This document shows, piece after piece, positions 28,601 to 36,747 of a DNA stretch of 64,000 nucleotides. Both the position numbers and the translations under genes were made by a program. The notes beneath the pieces were generated by a model. It was not told where the DNA came from and searched no databases. It saw nothing but the letters and a program-made list of their open reading frames with translations. Origin of the DNA: Atriophallophorus winterbourni (lineage: Eukaryota > Platyhelminthes > Trematoda > Plagiorchiida > Microphallidae); contig JACCGJ010001791.1 of assembly GCA_013407085.1 (NCBI GenBank), positions 62,001-126,000 of the forward strand. The letters are read 5' to 3'. Position 1 is the stretch's first letter. Each line of letters begins with the position of its first letter.

Positions 28601-31600
28601 AGTACGTACCAAATGCTTAACTGCCATACAACCATGAAAAAGTAAAATCCTAAAAAATGGGGAAGGGTGCGACTTAAATTCATACGTCTTCTCTAGAAGG
28701 GTAAGCACAAACAAACTGGGAAGAGGTGCCTACACCTCGAATGGAACATGCATTCAAACAAGTTTCATGAACGAGTAGAGCGACATCAGCATGGCAGTTT
28801 CCTTGCGGCTTTCACTGCACAGTATGATCATTACACTCGTCATGCCTCCAATGAAGTAACGGATGAATTTTCTCAGTGTGAATTTGTGTTCTCTGACCTA
28901 ACGCACATTACAGATTGATTTTGTTTTGTGCGATTTCTGAGAGAACTTACACGTTTATTACTACATGCTCCACTACCAGTCTGTCACGCAACAGATGTTC
29001 ATCTTCCGTTTTGTTTCCACACAAAATGCGTTTGTAATGACTTCATATCGAGGCAGACCATGGACTTTCAAATGAAGCTGATGGTGATTTCATATTCCAC
29101 TTTCATTGTGATAACTTTTTCTTTTAAGTGATTCGGAATTCCTCCCTGATATCATCGATGCTGATGCACCTTCGTTCAAAAACGAAGTCCCGTTTGCCGC
29201 CGCGTCAAATACTTTGGAGACCCTTGTGGAAGAACAGTTCGGGAATGAAGTGCAATCACAAGATTATATCCCTGCTTCGTGGGAATCACATCAAGATTTC
29301 GATCGCACATCTGCTCAACTGAATAATGGCAAAACATGCATACCTTTGGAATCTGAGTCAGATTATTCTTTCGACAATGATCAACTGAATTCCACTCAGC
29401 CAAGTTTGTTTGCCCCGACTCCACCACCTGCCAGCAAAATAAATCCGATTTTCCGTAAGGGACGGAGTGAATCTGTTGTCAAACCTGTGTCGCTAAAGTT
29501 CAAACAATGCAGTGAATTTCCGTCGAAGAAGGTGGAATTCGATCAGCATGTCAATCCAGTTGTAAGTCCTGTCGTAAAATGTCGGACGATTCCGTTGATC
29601 GTTTCTCAAATCAAATTTTACCGCATGTCTATTGTGCTGTCTCAAGTGTTTGGTGTCGACAAGTTGGGAAAAATGCGTTTTCTGCCCTTTGGTAACTTTG
29701 CTTTTTGCTTGAACAAGAGTGGTATACCAACTCAATAGTTTCGCAAAATAATTAGTGGCGTTGATTAACTTATTACCTTTACTAGATATGGCTGACATGG
29801 TCAACTTGTTTAATCACATGTGTCCACCATATGTGGATTGGGTTAAACCCAAAGTCCCACTTGATTTCACAGCTCTCTATAGAAATTCTTCACCAGCGGA
29901 GCCAAATAACTTCCAGTGCTGAACACAATACAGAGCGTAGACGCGTAAGGAATGAACTTAAAGGGAGCATAAGACTAGACAGAGGAAATGGTGGCTAAAT
30001 AAGGTCGAAGAAATGGAAATAGCAAATAATGCGGGTAGCGTGCGAAACCTCTTCCAATTTATTCGATCGACGGGTCCTACGAACAAATGAATGAGTGAGA
30101 CTATCGCTGAATTAAACTGTACTCGTATCACTAATAAGAATCGCTGCCTCTGACGCTGACATTTTAAAAAGCAATTCAGCTGGCCGCCAGCAACCGATTC
30201 ATTGCCTCATTTGCAACAGTATGATCCTTGGCCTGTTAGCGTAGATCCCCTTAGTGATTTAGAACTTAAAGCATGTATCGAATCCATGAAACAATTCGAG
30301 TCTGCTGGCACTGATGCCATACCGCTTGTTATGATGCATGACAGTGAAAGCCGCAAGGAAATTGTCGTACTGATGCATCTCTACTTGTTCATGAACTTCT
30401 ATTGAATGCTTGTTCCATTCGACGTGTAGGCACTTCATCCCAGTTTGTTTGTGCTTACTTTTCTATAGAATCCGTAGCTATCAAGTCCCACCTTTCCCCA
30501 CCTTTTAGGATTTTACTTTTTTCGTGATTGTATGGCAGTTAATCATTCGGTACGTACTACCGGTGTAATGCTGTATCTTATAATAGGCTTGAATAAAACT
30601 CCTTATCTGCATGAATTTTAATCACCATGACTACTTTCGTTCTGTTTACACTTTTCAGGCAGGGGCAGTAAGAATGGGATCAACATCCTTGAATTAGTGG
30701 CTTCACAACGTGTCTTCAGTTCACCATTTTAAATTTCTATAGCAGCATGCTGTTAATCGACTAATTGTCCTCAAATCGTCATTCAAATTCTTCATCGGTC
30801 AAGCACTGGTTCAGACCCGCCTGATTTCCCCTAGCGGCTAAGAGAGCTAAGGGAGTGTCCGTTGTGGGGTCGCCATAGCTGAGAGCAGGTTTGCGACATG
30901 TTGCCAATTTTGTCACTCCTAGTGCTGGTCGACTTGCTATAGCTCAGCACGACGCATGATCTGATAAAATTATGACTACTAATCGTGAGTCACTACAAAA
31001 ATTAACTCGGCAACAAATTCGAATAATTTTGTTCAAAATCCTTTTCCCTATTTCTTTCAAAAGTTTACATACATTCAGATTTTTAGTGGTTTTCTTCCAC
31101 CTTCATTTTGTTTAAAATTGCTTCTACCAGACGCGCATATTGAGCCAGTCAATTGAAAGAAATGTCGATCTGGATGTTTCTGTTGAAGAGTGTTCGATAG
31201 CCGCACATGATGCGGGAAAGTTCGCTACATTCGAATTAGAGGATTACCGTGACGTGTCAGATGCCGAACCGAAAGTGAGTAGGATGTACAATTAAAATAC
31301 CTGTGCCCGTCGCATGCAACACATACTGTTTAACGCATCGTTTCGCGAAATATTTAGCCTCGATGTTTCCTCTACTAAATTTTAACTTCCTCGTGCTTTC
31401 AGTGCAAACAATTGCGTGAGTAGGAGAGCTTACCAAATATGTTTGGTGGTGTGTGATTATCAAGTTATGATCACCTCATCTTTGGCGTTCCTTTATCAAA
31501 ACGTGAAAAAGATGTCGGAAATTTTATTATATTTAAAATTTTCGGATTAAAAGTTGTGGACTAATAGATAATATACGTGTATATCAGTATTTAATAAGCA

Positions 31601-34600
31601 CAAAATAGTAACAAGAAATTATACATATCAAGTCACGCGGATAAATTTGGCCTCAATTGTTTAGTAACTAGCTGGTGTGACAATGATGTCGCGATGCAAA
31701 TATATATACTATTTACGATCTATGCTTATTTACTTGGCCATAAGAATTAGCCAATGTGTCACATGGAAAATTGTTGTAGTTTTAATGCAGTAAATTCTCC
31801 GCGTCTAGTGCCTATGTCTATTTATCAACTAAGTTCTTAAAGACTGTTTCTTGTAACTCAAATTGCCAATACAACAATAATCGTTGCAAACATAATATAC
31901 TTCTGATTTTCTGCGTAATCTCCGTACTCACTAAAAGCCATCGTTATCATCATTGTCTCTCCTTTAAGTTCCAGATCAAAAAGGAGAAATCCACCAGATT
32001 CGATTGTGCTGCCGAGTAAGCGCTTGTTTTGGAACAGTGTAAAGTTTTACAAGACATTTTAGAGTTTGAAATTACATTTATCGCAATTTTCACTCTGTCC
32101 CAATCTAAAACGGAGCCACGGTAACACAGCGGATAGGACATTTGACTTTCAATTGGACGATCAAGTCACGGGTCCCATCGCGGGTGCACATATCGGGAAA
32201 TGTGCTTAACCCAGATTCGTACCATACTCGTGTGTAAAGTGGGTGCCAACTATAATTGGATTAATAACTGCAATCGGTGAAATCATGAATAAATCGGAGA
32301 TTAGCACGGGCACTATGGGTCCCAGCGGCCTGATAAACAATCATTTCTTGCACGATTTCATTATCATTTTTATATTCTGAGTCAATTTCATTCAAGTGCG
32401 ATGATGCAGCCTCTGTTCCTGTTCTTGTTGGTGACCTGTTACTTTTTTTAAATTCATATAATTCGGCTTGATCTGTTTTTTTTGAAATCGCCAAACAGTT
32501 TTATTGGAGATGCCGATTCCGAAGTTATAAGTTATTTTGTCGCAAAGTGGTACTTCAATAATAGGAATAATGGCCATTGGACAATGTTTGTGTGGGAACT
32601 CAGTATGTCTTTCAAATTTTTCTTTCAAGTACTTGAAGCTAATTACCGTTGTCGCATTATCTCGATTGTACTCAGTCCGTCTAGAATATTTTATGATAAT
32701 TGAAAGTTTATTTTGGATTATACATGATAAAAGTGTCTGATATAATGAAAGTTATTCTGAAATTTTGGGGTTCGTTATTTTATTCACCAGATAGAAAGAC
32801 TATTTATCGTCTATTTGCATTGTCTGTTCCATGTATACAAAGCCAGTCTTTTCGCCAAATTAAGTTATAAATTATTTGCTGAAAATTCGTGAACACGAAT
32901 AAAGTCATTCTTCTTCTTCTATTTATAACAAATCACTGGCATTTTGCTTCATGACAAAGGCAAACGACGGAGCTTTCCCGAGAAACATGCTTGTTTTACT
33001 ACCGTACTTTGCAGAAATTATGATTAAATTTGAAATTTAATTTTCTTGCTGCCAGAGATTATAGAAAACCAAAAACATTCCTTTTAAAACAAGGATATTT
33101 TACCCATGAAAATGAAGTGTTAGTTTTGAAGCACATTGTCAACTGGCTTTTTCATACAAATGTTTTTGGGAATATGGTAATCCTGGCCATTTCGTATAAG
33201 TCGGCAGCAAGATATATTTTCTGATCACTCACATTCATTTTGAATATGACGAAACCATGCCAAAAGCTATTCTTGCCAGATATAATTTTATGCTCTAAGT
33301 TCGTGCGTTTATGCTGGTGTACTGGTGAGTTGGTTTCCTAAAACAAATCTATGCTGTCCACTTCTCTTATTATTTGGGGCAATTCAATCCTCTATGCCTT
33401 TTTCCATCTGTGTCATTATAAGTCTGTCAAATCTCAGGCAATTCCAATTACTTTTATTGGTTTATCAAATAAATTGAAAATACAATTGGGTAAGTGATAA
33501 CTTTACCATCCACAGGAGCTTCTACATCCGAACACATTTTCTATTACTGTTATTTGTATTATTATCTATTGGTGTTTACAGGTTCAAAGCATTCATTCAT
33601 CGTATTGGACTGATAGGCGGACAAGTCTACAAAGATTTGATCTCTGTAAGTGTTGTTTTTCTTGGCGTGGGCATATGAGAAAGTAGTATTTACACGAGTT
33701 CTGAAATAATATCCTCCTTGATGAAAGTTCATATGACGTGTGTGACGTAACAGCTGCTGGTTTTGGCGTTACAACGAGCATAAATATCGAACACCACTTA
33801 AAAGTTATGATTCAAGTTATTCGACTGATTCAGACCAGAAGTGATTGCTGGAAGCGATTTGAAGCTTCGCATTCCCGTTAGAGTGTCCCATCGCTTTGCT
33901 CAAATTAATTATTCGGATCTCTATCTGGTTCGCTTTTTGTGAATTTCAAATCATCTGTTGCGAATAACTCGAGGAATAGCTTATAATCCATATTCTATCG
34001 AATAAATATGCTCCGAAAGTAATGTATGGGATGTCGGTTAAAGTTTTATTTAACTACATCCAAAATCGAACATATTTTGTTATAGCATGCTTGTCTATGT
34101 TACACAATTACCGCCCTGTTGTTGAACTGTTGGAAAGATCGACACGACATTGAACGTTGAGTTTTAATTTCATTCGCATTCAGAATTGATTGTCGCATGG
34201 GATTCTTTTTCACTAACGACTTATTCGAACCAGGAGTATAAGAGGTACTTAGTAGATTTAGCGGGAACCATATTTTATTTCTTGATTGAAGTTTTTTGTT
34301 AATTTTCATAGCAGTTATCTTTTCGTCTTACCATAAATGTAGCATCGAAAACTTGGCTGGCGGTAAGTCTGCTTTCCGTTTACCCTTCTTGTTGCATGCA
34401 AATACACATGTTGTTTTTAAATTAATTGTTGAGACACCTTTATTGTGATAGGAATAGAGTCTGTATTATCAAGCGGTGCGATGTTTTCAACCCCAAAGTA
34501 ACGAAAATGAAACACGTGAACGCAGTTCAAGATCAGACGAATTTTATCGTGTTCGCAACCTCATTCTATATGGCACGCACGAAACAGGGTGTTTTGATCA

Positions 34601-35586
34601 CGCTGGAATAGCTATAACGATGCGTTCTCTGGTAAAATAAATCAAAATAATAGTGCAAAAGCGTCATGCACTCATTAACTCAGGTTATGTTACTGATGTA
34701 TAAAATGCAACGAGCTTGGTGTGTGTGTAGGGAACCCATGCAAATATGGATATTTTGTTCAACCCAATGCATTTCACTTCGTTCACTTTTGCATTGTACA
34801 TTGATGTGATTGAACAAGTTTTGCTGTGTCAAGCTTCAACGCTAGATATTGATCTATCATTTCGAGGCAAGCGAATCGTGCTCGTCCTGTCCATGCATAG
34901 GGAAACAGTTCGAAACTGGTGCTGAGTGTGTTGGATGAGAAAGTGGAAAATACGAATATTTCGTAAAATCTCATGCGTTTCACCACATTCAAATTGTGTT
35001 CACGTTCTGTCGTTTGGGTTAGCGGTGCCATTCGAATCCAAAAATGTATTGCTTATTGTGCTTTATCAAGAATGCGCTGGCTTGCACGTAGTGCAACGCA
35101 GATTAAAGGCCGCGCGACGTTTTAGTTTCCTAATAATTATTAATCGGCCTGCTCGGATGTGCTGTTCTCAAAATTCTCGCTATTTTCTGGAATAAAATTT
35201 TGCGTCAGTTCAATCGTAAATGGGCTACAACCTTGGCAGTGTTTTATCCCTCGAGCTCAAAATTGCAATGTTTGTTGTAAAAAATTTCTGACTCGAAATT
35301 TAAAACGCTGTATTGTTCTGGACAATTTGAAAACTTGTTCCATCACTATTACGTGACACAACTTATTCTGCAAAATCGCATAATTGTACAACATATTTCG
35401 TGGCTGGCCGACTAACCCATCGTTGACATTGTTTTTATATTTTTTTCTGTTTGCCAGTGATGGCAATTTTAACACTACTTTTGCTTTTACAGATTGGTGC
35501 GTATTCAAAAAGAATTGACTTTTTTGAAAGGAAAAGCGAAACAATTACAACATATGTGCATACCGTCGGAAATTTATGCGCAATAA
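4515..35586 (+). CDS. SYCP2: SYCP2-like synaptonemal complex protein, gene span of 23 coding exons
   Basis: Homologue of SYCP2, the meiotic axis (lateral element) protein that works with SYCP3 in vertebrates. I joined 23 exons with matching phases into an open frame of about 1,217 residues. Residues 1 to 200 look like the armadillo-like domain (TKLVDLGDFDLQ at 132 to 143). Residues 200 to 360 look like the Spt16M/PH-like domain (FWLDFNFVSERITVYC, HPWEILCIYPE). Residues 410 to 1,100 are low complexity with many S/T-P sites and a Lys/Arg-rich block near 870 to 920. The end is a short heptad-patterned segment. An in-frame TAA at 4,503 lies 12 bases before the ATG, supporting this start if that exon is not itself spliced upstream. 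The length is between vertebrate SYCP2L and SYCP2. Homology is clear in the N-terminal third; the rest rests on phase continuity. Exons at 7,772 and 34,343 are tentative. Confidence 0.85.
4922..5007 (+). CDS. SYCP2: SYCP2-like exon 2
   Basis: Acceptor TTACAATACAG, donor GAT/GTAAGT; 86 bases, phase 1 in and 0 out. The reading SSMLNVAEDPTFDLVGRFD continues smoothly into exon 3 and aligns with the vertebrate armadillo-like domain. A competing open frame over the same bases (HGLVELNVECCRG) needs a weaker donor and an extra exon, so I prefer this one. Confidence 0.7.
5008..6857 (+). other. Intron 2 of the SYCP2-like gene, no recognised element
   Basis: AT-rich. No reverse-transcriptase, transposase or RNA-gene motif was seen on either strand, and the short ORFs here have no recognisable family. 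Confidence 0.5.
6858..6946 (+). CDS. SYCP2: SYCP2-like exon 3
   Basis: Acceptor TTGTTTGCAG, donor GTATTG; 89 bases, phase 0 in and 2 out. Encodes VLTCLNVVLSSLNAEARCQI, matching the 'KKMNAMLDKMPQDAR' helix of vertebrate SYCP2. It is followed by an intron of only 34 bases (6,947 to 6,980). Confidence 0.8.
6981..7164 (+). CDS. SYCP2: SYCP2-like exon 4
   Basis: Acceptor AATTTGCAG, donor TCG/GTATGC; 184 bases, phase 2 in and 0 out. Encodes TKLVDLGDFDLQAHAAALLL, the best-conserved block of the armadillo-like domain (vertebrate equivalent: ILDAGDYELQ). Confidence 0.88.
7772..7800 (+). CDS. SYCP2: SYCP2-like micro-exon, tentative
   Basis: 29 bases between AAATTATAG and GTATGC, phase 0 in and 2 out, reading LLRQFARKL. 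It is exactly the phase needed between the exons at 6,981 and 8,569. It stands where vertebrates have the DCR-x-FLN helix, but it is shorter than expected. Chosen on phase and position only; another exon could take its place. Confidence 0.35.
8569..8614 (+). CDS. SYCP2: SYCP2-like exon, 46 bases
   Basis: Strong acceptor CCGTGTTTCAG and donor GAG/GTAAGT. Phase 2 in and 0 out, reading VVSLPCSSVSLCSVE. It aligns with the vertebrate 'RVFTFPCLSAFLDKYE' stretch just before the FW-DFN motif, which supports the call despite its small size. Confidence 0.65.
9865..9984 (+). CDS. SYCP2: SYCP2-like exon, start of Spt16M/PH-like domain
   Basis: Acceptor TCTTTTTTAG, donor TCG/GTTAGT; 120 bases, phase 0 both sides. 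Encodes MFWLDFNFVSERITVYCLPL, strikingly like the vertebrate FWIDFNLGSQTLSFYI. This is one of the two strongest pieces of evidence for the gene identity. Confidence 0.9.
11486..11561 (+). CDS. SYCP2: SYCP2-like exon
   Basis: Acceptor TTGACTCAG, donor GATG/GTACGA; 76 bases, phase 0 in and 1 out. Encodes MQHPWEILCIYPEMIDVLDM, aligning with the vertebrate HQWEAVTVPEEKVQIYSI strand of the Spt16M/PH-like domain. Confidence 0.87.
13618..13655. repeat. (TA)n microsatellite
   Basis: About 38 bases of uninterrupted TA dinucleotides in an intron of the SYCP2-like gene. Confidence 0.95.
13951..14171 (+). CDS. SYCP2: SYCP2-like exon
   Basis: Acceptor ATTGCTCTAG, donor AAG/GTGAGC; 221 bases, phase 1 in and 0 out. 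It gives an alternating beta-strand pattern (VSLKFTMAES, NINMKININETD) and ends in a helix, as expected for the second half of the PH-like fold. Confidence 0.85.
14274..17700 (-). mobile_element. RTE-like LINE, near full length but decayed
   Basis: Opposite strand to its host gene. From the 5' end: a GC-rich leader (about 17,700 to 17,400). Endonuclease pieces follow: GTWNVRSM and DVAALQDTRL at 17,320 to 17,150, then VVVLGDFNARVGEDYEPW at 16,870. A linker is at 16,594 to 16,157. The RT spans 16,075 to 15,270 (KAPGDDGIPPELI, DCNNYRGISLLNVVGK, FIDLTKAF). A FTYLGS block is near 14,960, and the C-terminal RIGHVYRMENGRIPKDLL and GRPHLRYK are at 14,750 to 14,600. A finger-like C-terminal tail, corrupted here, lies near 14,400, and a CAACAACAA-type 3' end at 14,274. 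Frameshifts and stops split it, so it is not autonomous. Confidence 0.83.
17701..19439 (+). other. Rest of the 14.2 to 19.4 kb intron
   Basis: No recognised gene. A 97-codon - strand ORF (19,032 to 18,739) has no family I recognise. A TATATAAAAG word at 18,282 to 18,291 looks promoter-like but has no gene attached. Confidence 0.35.
19440..19616 (+). CDS. SYCP2: SYCP2-like exon
   Basis: Acceptor CCGTTTCAG, donor CTG/GTAAGA; 177 bases, phase 0 both sides. Begins EATVKQHLVNDAGL, which finishes the structured domain, then becomes polar and Ser/Pro-rich. It is reached across a 5.3-kb intron that holds the RTE-like LINE. Confidence 0.82.
19911..20293 (+). CDS. SYCP2: SYCP2-like exon
   Basis: Acceptor CGTTCCAG, donor GAAGC/GTAAGT; 383 bases, phase 0 in and 2 out. 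Low-complexity Ser/Pro/Thr-rich sequence with candidate proline-directed kinase sites (PTPGTVSSLS, SPEKSPRP). No recognised domain. Confidence 0.8.
20620..20915 (+). mobile_element. Penelope-like element 3' end relic
   Basis: Shares, in order, CCCTGTCCTGACTAT, a decayed hammerhead core, a CGTTACCC word and a CTCTAACC...TACAAATTTC tail with the 3' end of the Penelope-like element at 60.6 to 60.7 kb. No coding part remains. Confidence 0.55.
21179..21279 (+). CDS. SYCP2: SYCP2-like exon
   Basis: Acceptor TTTTCATCAG, donor CTGC/GTGAGT; 101 bases, phase 2 in and 1 out. Encodes VRDMPGIPLIVNSPLVKIAE. Phase continuity is the main support. Confidence 0.72.
21555..22110 (+). mobile_element. RTE-like LINE 3' fragment
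   Basis: Same C-terminal region as the RTE-like copy at 14.3 to 17.7 kb: TACCAAATGCTTAACGG, then AGTATCAAATGCCGAAGTGC, GGTCATATTCTAAAA, then the finger-coding tail (TGTGAGCGATGAGAG ... GAACTGTTTGACCATTTG) and an AACAACATCAAC tail. Interrupted frame. Confidence 0.7.
22143..22375 (+). repeat. CATA-tail repeat, copy
   Basis: One of at least fifteen copies in the window. Matches the family along its length: ATGTAGAATCGTG start, AAGCTGCATGC, ACACGCTGGAG, GGGCAACATGACAGTATCTT, CGGCACTTTGCCTGGA and a GTGATTTC end. Confidence 0.8.
22376..24374 (+). other. Introns flanking the 23.0 kb exon
   Basis: Beyond the 197-base exon, nothing recognised on either strand. Confidence 0.35.
23004..23200 (+). CDS. 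SYCP2: SYCP2-like exon
   Basis: Acceptor ACGATTGTAG, donor GTG/GTGAGT; 197 bases, phase 1 in and 0 out. Encodes SPAPSTPRKAKAENDFNKSS and a later PSVIPSPQ; rich in S/T-P sites. Disordered linker by composition. Confidence 0.75.
24375..25040 (-). mobile_element. LTR-like repeat, uninterrupted copy
   Basis: About 650 bases, matched by a second copy at 54.1 to 55.5 kb. Read on the - strand it has the order of an LTR: a coding-like stretch (MKRRKDKRRQLRTRNISAFG), a CCTATATAAGATAGG TATA box near 24,680, an AATAAA-type word near 24,630, then GTTGGACAGGTTGACA near 24,555, where an LTR could end in CA. No gag/pol frame, primer-binding site or second LTR was recognised, so a solo LTR is inference. Confidence 0.45.
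25718..25982 (+). CDS. SYCP2: SYCP2-like exon
   Basis: Acceptor CAACTTTCAG, donor ACAA/GTGAGC; 265 bases, phase 0 in and 1 out. Ser-rich run (SSSSTAANSFLLSSSSD), then CNHPLTPERYT with a TP site. No domain recognised. Confidence 0.75.
25983..26712 (+). other. Intron, nothing recognised
   Basis: AT-rich, no coding or repeat motif recognised. Confidence 0.4.
26713..26814 (+). CDS. SYCP2: SYCP2-like exon
   Basis: Acceptor TTCATTTCAG, donor GATG/GTACGT; 102 bases, phase 1 both sides. Encodes a basic patch, FAKKSKVKSKRNYKKSH, a plausible nuclear localisation signal. Confidence 0.72.
26863..27339 (+). CDS. SYCP2: SYCP2-like exon, largest
   Basis: Acceptor TATTTCCAG, donor CAAC/GTGAGT; 477 bases, phase 1 both sides, the largest exon of the gene. 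First half Pro/Ser/Asp-rich (PASPHESPPRSDSSDPDYLP). Second half strongly basic with SLKKRRFFSTVRSDRLDREK and a Lys run near the end. Likely a disordered DNA- or axis-associating region, by composition only. Confidence 0.82.
27340..28036 (+). other. Intron with an isolated TATA word
   Basis: CTATAAAAGG near 27,660 is a good TATA-box match but nothing downstream behaves like a transcription unit; otherwise nothing recognised. Confidence 0.3.
28037..28133 (+). CDS. SYCP2: SYCP2-like exon
   Basis: Acceptor TCGTTTCAG, donor CAG/GTACTG; 97 bases, phase 1 in and 2 out. Ala/Thr-rich (STATTTVQRPTVMDAIAIAS). Phase and splice signals support it. Confidence 0.68.
28487..28584 (-). repeat. CATA-tail repeat fragment, reverse orientation
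   Basis: Reverse complement shows TAGGCCCGGATAGCCTGACA, GTATCTTAG, TTTCTGACTGCGTGGCAC and GTCTGGATCT, the 3' half of the family. It abuts the inverted 235-bp repeat at 28,585. Confidence 0.7.
28585..28818 (-). repeat. 235-bp repeat, inverted partner of 30,341 to 30,577
   Basis: Its reverse complement aligns end to end with 30,341 to 30,577, from CAGTGAAAGCCGCAAGGAAA to TACTACCGGTGTAATGCTGT, with scattered mismatches. Probably a LINE-derived fragment. Confidence 0.8.
29129..29561 (+). CDS. SYCP2: SYCP2-like exon
   Basis: Acceptor TTCTTTTAAG, donor GTT/GTAAGT; 433 bases, phase 2 in and 0 out. Acidic first half (DIIDADAPSFKNE, ESESDYSFDND) and APTPPPASKINPIFRKGRSE in the second. No recognised domain. 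Confidence 0.8.
29900..30577 (+). mobile_element. LINE fragment joined to 235-bp repeat
   Basis: About 29,925 to 30,335 carries a pre-RT LINE stretch: frames give GSVRNLFQFIRSTGPTNK, QFSWPPATDSLPHLQQYDPW and DPLSDLELKACIESMKQFES followed by AGTDAIP. This resembles the segment before RT motifs in fluke LINEs. From 30,341 it runs into the 235-bp repeat shared with 28.6 kb. Frames are broken. Confidence 0.65.
31131..31274 (+). CDS. SYCP2: SYCP2-like exon
   Basis: Acceptor TTCTACCAG, donor AAA/GTGAGT; 144 bases, phase 0 both sides. Encodes acidic sequence ending FELEDYRDVSDAEPK. Confidence 0.75.
31975..32015 (+). CDS. SYCP2: SYCP2-like short exon
   Basis: 41 bases between TAAGTTCCAG and GTAAGC, phase 0 in and 2 out, reading IKKEKSTRFDCAAE. 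Kept because its outgoing phase fits the next exon. If it were read in another frame it would reach a stop, giving a possible alternative short C terminus. Confidence 0.5.
32112..32250 (+). repeat. tRNA-derived SINE-like sequence
   Basis: The first 75 bases have tRNA layout: a D-arm/A-box region (ACACAGCGGATAGGACAT), an anticodon-arm region with loop CTTTCAA, which would place TTC (Glu-like), and a damaged T-arm (ACGGGTCCCATCGCGGG). No intact B box and no foldable acceptor stem, so it is not a functional tRNA gene. The tail runs to about 32,250. Confidence 0.6.
32780..32925 (+). repeat. LINE-like 3' end with CTT tail
   Basis: TTGCTGAAAATTCGTGAACA, then CGAATAAAG and a CTTCTTCTT run; the same 3' end recurs at 59,600 to 59,648. 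Two separate copies with the same end mark a retroelement 3' terminus. Confidence 0.6.
33582..33645 (+). CDS. SYCP2: SYCP2-like exon
   Basis: Acceptor GTGTTTACAG, donor TCT/GTAAGT; 64 bases, phase 2 in and 0 out. Encodes FKAFIHRIGLIGGQVYKDLI, amphipathic helical in character. Confidence 0.6.
34343..34362 (+). CDS. SYCP2: SYCP2-like micro-exon, tentative
   Basis: 20 bases between ATAAATGTAG and GTAAGT, phase 0 in and 2 out, reading HRKLGW. It supplies the phase that the heptad-patterned last exon needs. If absent, the last exon would be read in another frame that also ends soon. Support is phase only. Confidence 0.3.
34363..35492 (+). other. Last intron of the SYCP2-like gene
   Basis: No element recognised; an earlier acceptor-like site near 35,455 leads to a stop in the required phase. 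Confidence 0.35.
35493..35586 (+). CDS. SYCP2: SYCP2-like last exon with stop
   Basis: Acceptor TGCTTTTACAG; reads LVRIQKELTFLKGKAKQLQH and ends at TAA 35,584 to 35,586. Hydrophobic residues fall at heptad a/d places (L, I, L, L, A, L), a short coiled coil. Vertebrate SYCP2 also ends in a coiled coil, which there binds SYCP3. No clear AATAAA was seen just downstream. Confidence 0.6.
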
Positions 35587-35961
35587 CACTATTTTATTTA
35601 CTTTAGTCCTTTCAAGTTACATTATCTTTCTGCGTTGTGTATCATATTGTGTTAATTTCGAAAACATTTAAACGTTCATTGTTGAAGGTTGCGTTAAGTC
35701 TTTCGTTAACTTTATTCATTGTTTGCTATTCAAATCACGATATTTTTCTGTTTATTTTGCCTTGTGTATTTCGATTTCAATGTTCGAATATACGACGCTT
35801 CACCCATCTAGACATCACGCGTAGGAAAGGAAGGGAGCATGCGTGGGTATGACGCATAATCTAAATCACTGACACCTTCATGCGATATATAGTAATAGAA
35901 TGCTCAAAGCATGTGAACGAGAAATCGATCATCTTAATTTTGTTGTGATTTAGACGAAATT

Positions 35962-35973
35962 AAGTTTCAAAAT
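35962..35973 (+). repeat. Left target-site duplication
   Basis: AAGTTTCAAAAT, repeated exactly at 36,748 to 36,759 on the other side of a LINE insertion. Confidence 0.85.
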
Positions 35974-36747
35974 GTCTGCTTGATATCACGTGAGCCCCAA
36001 CGTCTTCAGAGAAAGACCGATAGACTAGCACACTTTGCCTCATATGCAGGACTACGCGTGAATACCGAAAAAACAGAAGTCCTCCGTGTGCTAACTGATG
36101 AGCACCCATCAATCGCCATCAATTGTAAAGCAGTCGAAGACGTCACGCAATTCGTCTACCTCGGCAGCATTGTTTCAATAAGTGGTGGCACGGACGAAGA
36201 CATAGTCGCCAGAATCGGCAAAGCAAGATACGCGTTCATAGCTTTGAAACCCATTTGGGAGTCGAAGGTTCTATCAAAACGCACGAAACTCCGTATATTC
36301 AGAAGCAACGTTAAATCCGTGCTACTCTATGGATCGGAAACCTGGCGAGTGACAGCAAAGTCTTCTGGCCGTTTGCAATCATTCCACAATAGTTGCCTTC
36401 GTCGAATTATTGGGGTAAAATGGCCAGAAAAGATGAGGAATAAAGACCTGTGGCAGATTGCTGCTGAGGACCCGATCGCCCAGCAGATCCCTATATGAAA
36501 GTGGAAATGGGTTGGGCACACCACGCGGAAACCTTATGATGATATCACGCGTCATGCTCTGGAATGGAACCCAATCGGGAATAGACGGGTCGGACGCCCA
36601 AGGCTATCTTGGAGGAGCTCGTGTGAAGAGGAAATCCGCAAGTGTGGACTTAACTGGAACGACATCAAACTAGCTGCTATGCACAGACCAAAGTGGAGAC
36701 AAGTTGCCGAGGCCCTATGTTCCTCCAGGATCTCAAGGGAATAAGTC
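35974..36747 (+). mobile_element. Young 5'-truncated LINE insertion
   Basis: One frame runs through nearly the whole insert: DRLAHFASYAGLRVNTEKTE, DVTQFVYLGSIVSISGGTDE, SVLLYGSETWRVTAKSSG, CLRRIIGVKWPEKMRNKDLW, then WVGHTTRKP and NRRVGRPRLSWRS, ending at TAA 36,742 to 36,744. It is broken only by one TGA at 36,496 to 36,498, where related proteins usually have Arg. It begins just after the RT FADD region, so it is 5'-truncated. It ends three bases after the stop, with no 3' UTR. Flanked by perfect 12-bp duplications. Confidence 0.9.

Noticed and set aside
31975..32070. Alternative last exon of the SYCP2-like gene reading RSKRRNPPDSIVLPSKR to a stop
   Set aside because: It needs a phase the preceding exon does not supply; the in-phase short exon links correctly to 33,582.
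32112..32187. Functional tRNA gene
   Set aside because: No paired acceptor stem and a damaged T-arm; fits a SINE head better.
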